The position numbers and the translations under genes are program-made. From DATLNF01 sp046590575 (GTDB lineage Bacteria; Actinomycetota; Actinomycetes; BP-191), in assembly GCA_046590575.1 (NCBI GenBank), contig JBKJUS010000212.1:1-7876 (forward strand): DNA of 7,876 bases, in the 5' to 3' direction. The notes beneath the pieces are model-generated. The model did not search any database. It saw only the letters and a list, made by a program, of their open reading frames with translations, and was not told the DNA's origin. This document shows positions 6,859-7,876 of the stretch, one piece after another. The first letter of the stretch is position 1; every line of letters starts with the position of its first letter.

Positions 6859-7418
6859 GTGCCGAAGTCGACCTGCACGGGACCGCGTACTGCGGCGTCG
6901 TTCTCCTCGAAGTAGTCGGCCTTCTCGAAGTGCCAGGCACTCGCCACGATCGACGACGGGAAAGCATCGATCCGCGTGTTGTAAGCGCGCACATTGGAGT
7001 TGTAGAACCGGCGACCCGCCGCAATGCGATCCTCAGTCTCGCCGAGCTGGACCTGTAGGGCGGAGAACTGCGAGTCGGCCTTGAGGTCGGGATAGGCCTC
7101 CGCTATCGCGAGCAGCCCCCGCAGCGACTGGGACAGCGCCGCCTCATCGACTGCCTGGTCGGCAACAGACGCACTGGGTGCGCTCGCCTTGGTGCGTGCA
7201 AGGACGACCGCCTCGAGCACCTGCCGCTCGTGCGCGGCATAGCCCTTCACTGTCTCCACCAGGTTCGGGATGAGGTCGTAACGTCGACGCAGCTCGACGT
7301 CGATTTGCTTCCAGCTCTCTTCGATGAGGTTGCGCTGACGGACGAATCGGTTGTACGACGCGATCAGCGCGATGACGATCACCGCGACGATCGCGAACAC
7401 GACAAGCAGTCCGGTCAT
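6855..7418 (-). CDS. lemA: LemA family membrane-anchored protein
   Basis: 187-residue protein with one N-terminal membrane helix (about residues 3-21: GLLVVFAIVAVIVIALIAS) and a soluble alpha-helical bundle. The conserved LemA core YNRFVRQRNLIEESWKQID followed by RRYDLIPNLVETVKGYAAHE is intact, as is the C-terminal YNSNVRAYNTRIDAFPSSIVA stretch. The role is not settled in the family; members are often encoded with other envelope proteins. I chose ATG 7418 over an upstream in-frame start at 7475. It is preceded by AGGGGG with a 6-base spacer, places the helix at the N-terminus as in relatives, and overlaps the upstream stop by four bases (ATGA). The 3' end overlaps tesB by four bases. It therefore sits in a tightly coupled chain: unknown partner, lemA, tesB. 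Confidence 0.94.
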   Translation of the reverse strand: MTGLLVVFAIVAVIVIALIASYNRFVRQRNLIEESWKQIDVELRRRYDLIPNLVETVKGYAAHERQVLEAVVLARTKASAPSASVADQAVDEAALSQSLRGLLAIAEAYPDLKADSQFSALQVQLGETEDRIAAGRRFYNSNVRAYNTRIDAFPSSIVASAWHFEKADYFEENDAAVRGPVQVDFGT

Positions 7419-7876
7419 CCGACGCCCCCTGGAGCCGTTGAGTCCTGGCGCGGATCGTAGCCGTGGTCCTTCCACACGAAGCCAGGTACCACGTCGACGA
7501 GTTGAGACAGAGTCCCGGCCATGGCGATCAGCTCCGCTGGATCGGAACGTCCTTCGTCCCAGCCCATCAGCTCGGTCCCGGAGAAGCGAAGGCTCCGGCA
7601 GCCACCCCTCAACAGCAGCTCCATCGCTCGGGGCGTGAGCACATCGTGAGCGAACTTTGGTGCTCCTCGCACGCGAAACGATCTGTTGAAGTCCTCACTC
7701 TCCAACTCGACATCGTCGAGTCCGAGTGCGTTGCCGAAACGGGTCAGCAGGTTCTCCGGCACGACCTCCAGTCGAGGCAGGAACGCCGGGAGCCCAAACG
7801 CGCAGATACCGAAGTGGTATGTGCGGGTCGATGACGACTTGCCGTTCGACGTGGTGATCTTGTAGCGGTAGTCGAA
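7415..7876 (-). CDS. LemA-associated protein of unknown function (C-terminal 153 residues; 5' end outside window)
   Basis: The frame is open to the right edge, beginning FDYRYKITTSNGKS..., so only the C-terminal part is seen. I do not recognise a characterised function. The layout recalls uncharacterised proteins, similar to DUF3137 types, encoded directly upstream of lemA in actinobacteria, with segments such as YHFGICAFGLPAFLPRLEVVP, LESEDFNRSFRV and KFAHDVLTPRAMELLL. The visible part has no membrane helix; it looks like a soluble beta-rich domain ending in a helical segment. The missing N-terminus may carry membrane anchors, as is common for such partners. The stop TGA (7417-7415) overlaps the lemA ATG by four bases, so the two are translated together and probably act together. 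A GTG at 7762 is an internal in-frame codon within a conserved stretch, not the likely start. Confidence 0.8.
   Translation of the reverse strand, partial: FDYRYKITTSNGKSSSTRTYHFGICAFGLPAFLPRLEVVPENLLTRFGNALGLDDVELESEDFNRSFRVRGAPKFAHDVLTPRAMELLLRGGCRSLRFSGTELMGWDEGRSDPAELIAMAGTLSQLVDVVPGFVWKDHGYDPRQDSTAPGGVG
7425..7430 (-). promoter_or_regulatory. Ribosome binding site of lemA
   Basis: The minus strand reads AGGGGG six bases before ATG 7418. It decides the lemA start against the longer in-frame option at 7475 and lies inside the coding end of the upstream gene. Confidence 0.7.

Noticed and set aside
5941..6915. Plus-strand frame (324 codons) antisense to tesB
   Set aside because: Shadow of the TesB frame, no recognisable domain.
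7419..7475. Upstream lemA start at 7475 adding 19 residues
   Set aside because: Would extend far into the upstream gene, bury the membrane helix behind a basic tail, and lacks the AGGGGG site found before 7418.
1..7876. tRNA, rRNA, CRISPR array, insertion sequence, phage or defence genes
   Set aside because: No repeats, cloverleaf-like segments, transposase motifs or nuclease/toxin genes were seen in either strand.

Overview
The window is strongly GC-rich, with G or C at nearly all third codon positions, tightly packed genes and GTG starts. Together with an error-prone DnaE2 polymerase and an actinobacterial-looking gene set, this points to a chromosomal segment from an actinomycete. I cannot place it at genus level by eye. 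I see no RNA genes, insertion sequences, CRISPR arrays, integrases or phage genes, and no gene-free stretch longer than 300 bases.

Layout, left to right. (1) Positions 2-1996, plus strand: the last 664 residues of DnaE2, the SOS-mutagenesis replicative-type polymerase; the PHP domain lies outside the window. (2) Positions 2041-3417, minus strand: an FAD/NAD(P)H disulfide reductase of the CoA-disulfide reductase/NADH oxidase type, convergent with dnaE2 across a 44-bp gap that holds a hairpin. (3) Positions 3418-3511: a short divergent promoter region with an 11-bp palindrome over a possible -10 element. (4) Positions 3512-4177, plus strand: a DedA-family membrane protein. One base later comes a 36-codon ORF (4179-4289) that looks like the N-terminal stub of an aminoglycoside 2'-N-acetyltransferase-like GNAT gene. 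(5) Positions 4292-7876, minus strand: four genes read right to left. They are the C-terminal part of a LemA-associated protein of unknown function, lemA, an acyl-CoA thioesterase II (tesB) and a secreted S15/CocE-type serine hydrolase. The first three are joined by 4-base stop/start overlaps and the fourth follows after 29 bp, so this is probably one transcription unit.

The genes are mostly envelope, lipid or redox housekeeping: DedA (probable lipid carrier flipping), LemA plus partner (envelope-associated, role unclear), TesB (acyl-CoA hydrolysis), the secreted hydrolase, and the disulfide reductase. No coherent new system is evident. The items most worth a second look are the truncated GNAT stub, the two adjacent hairpins at the dedA/hydrolase junction (one containing both stop codons), the DedA control region, and the translationally coupled unknown-LemA-TesB chain.
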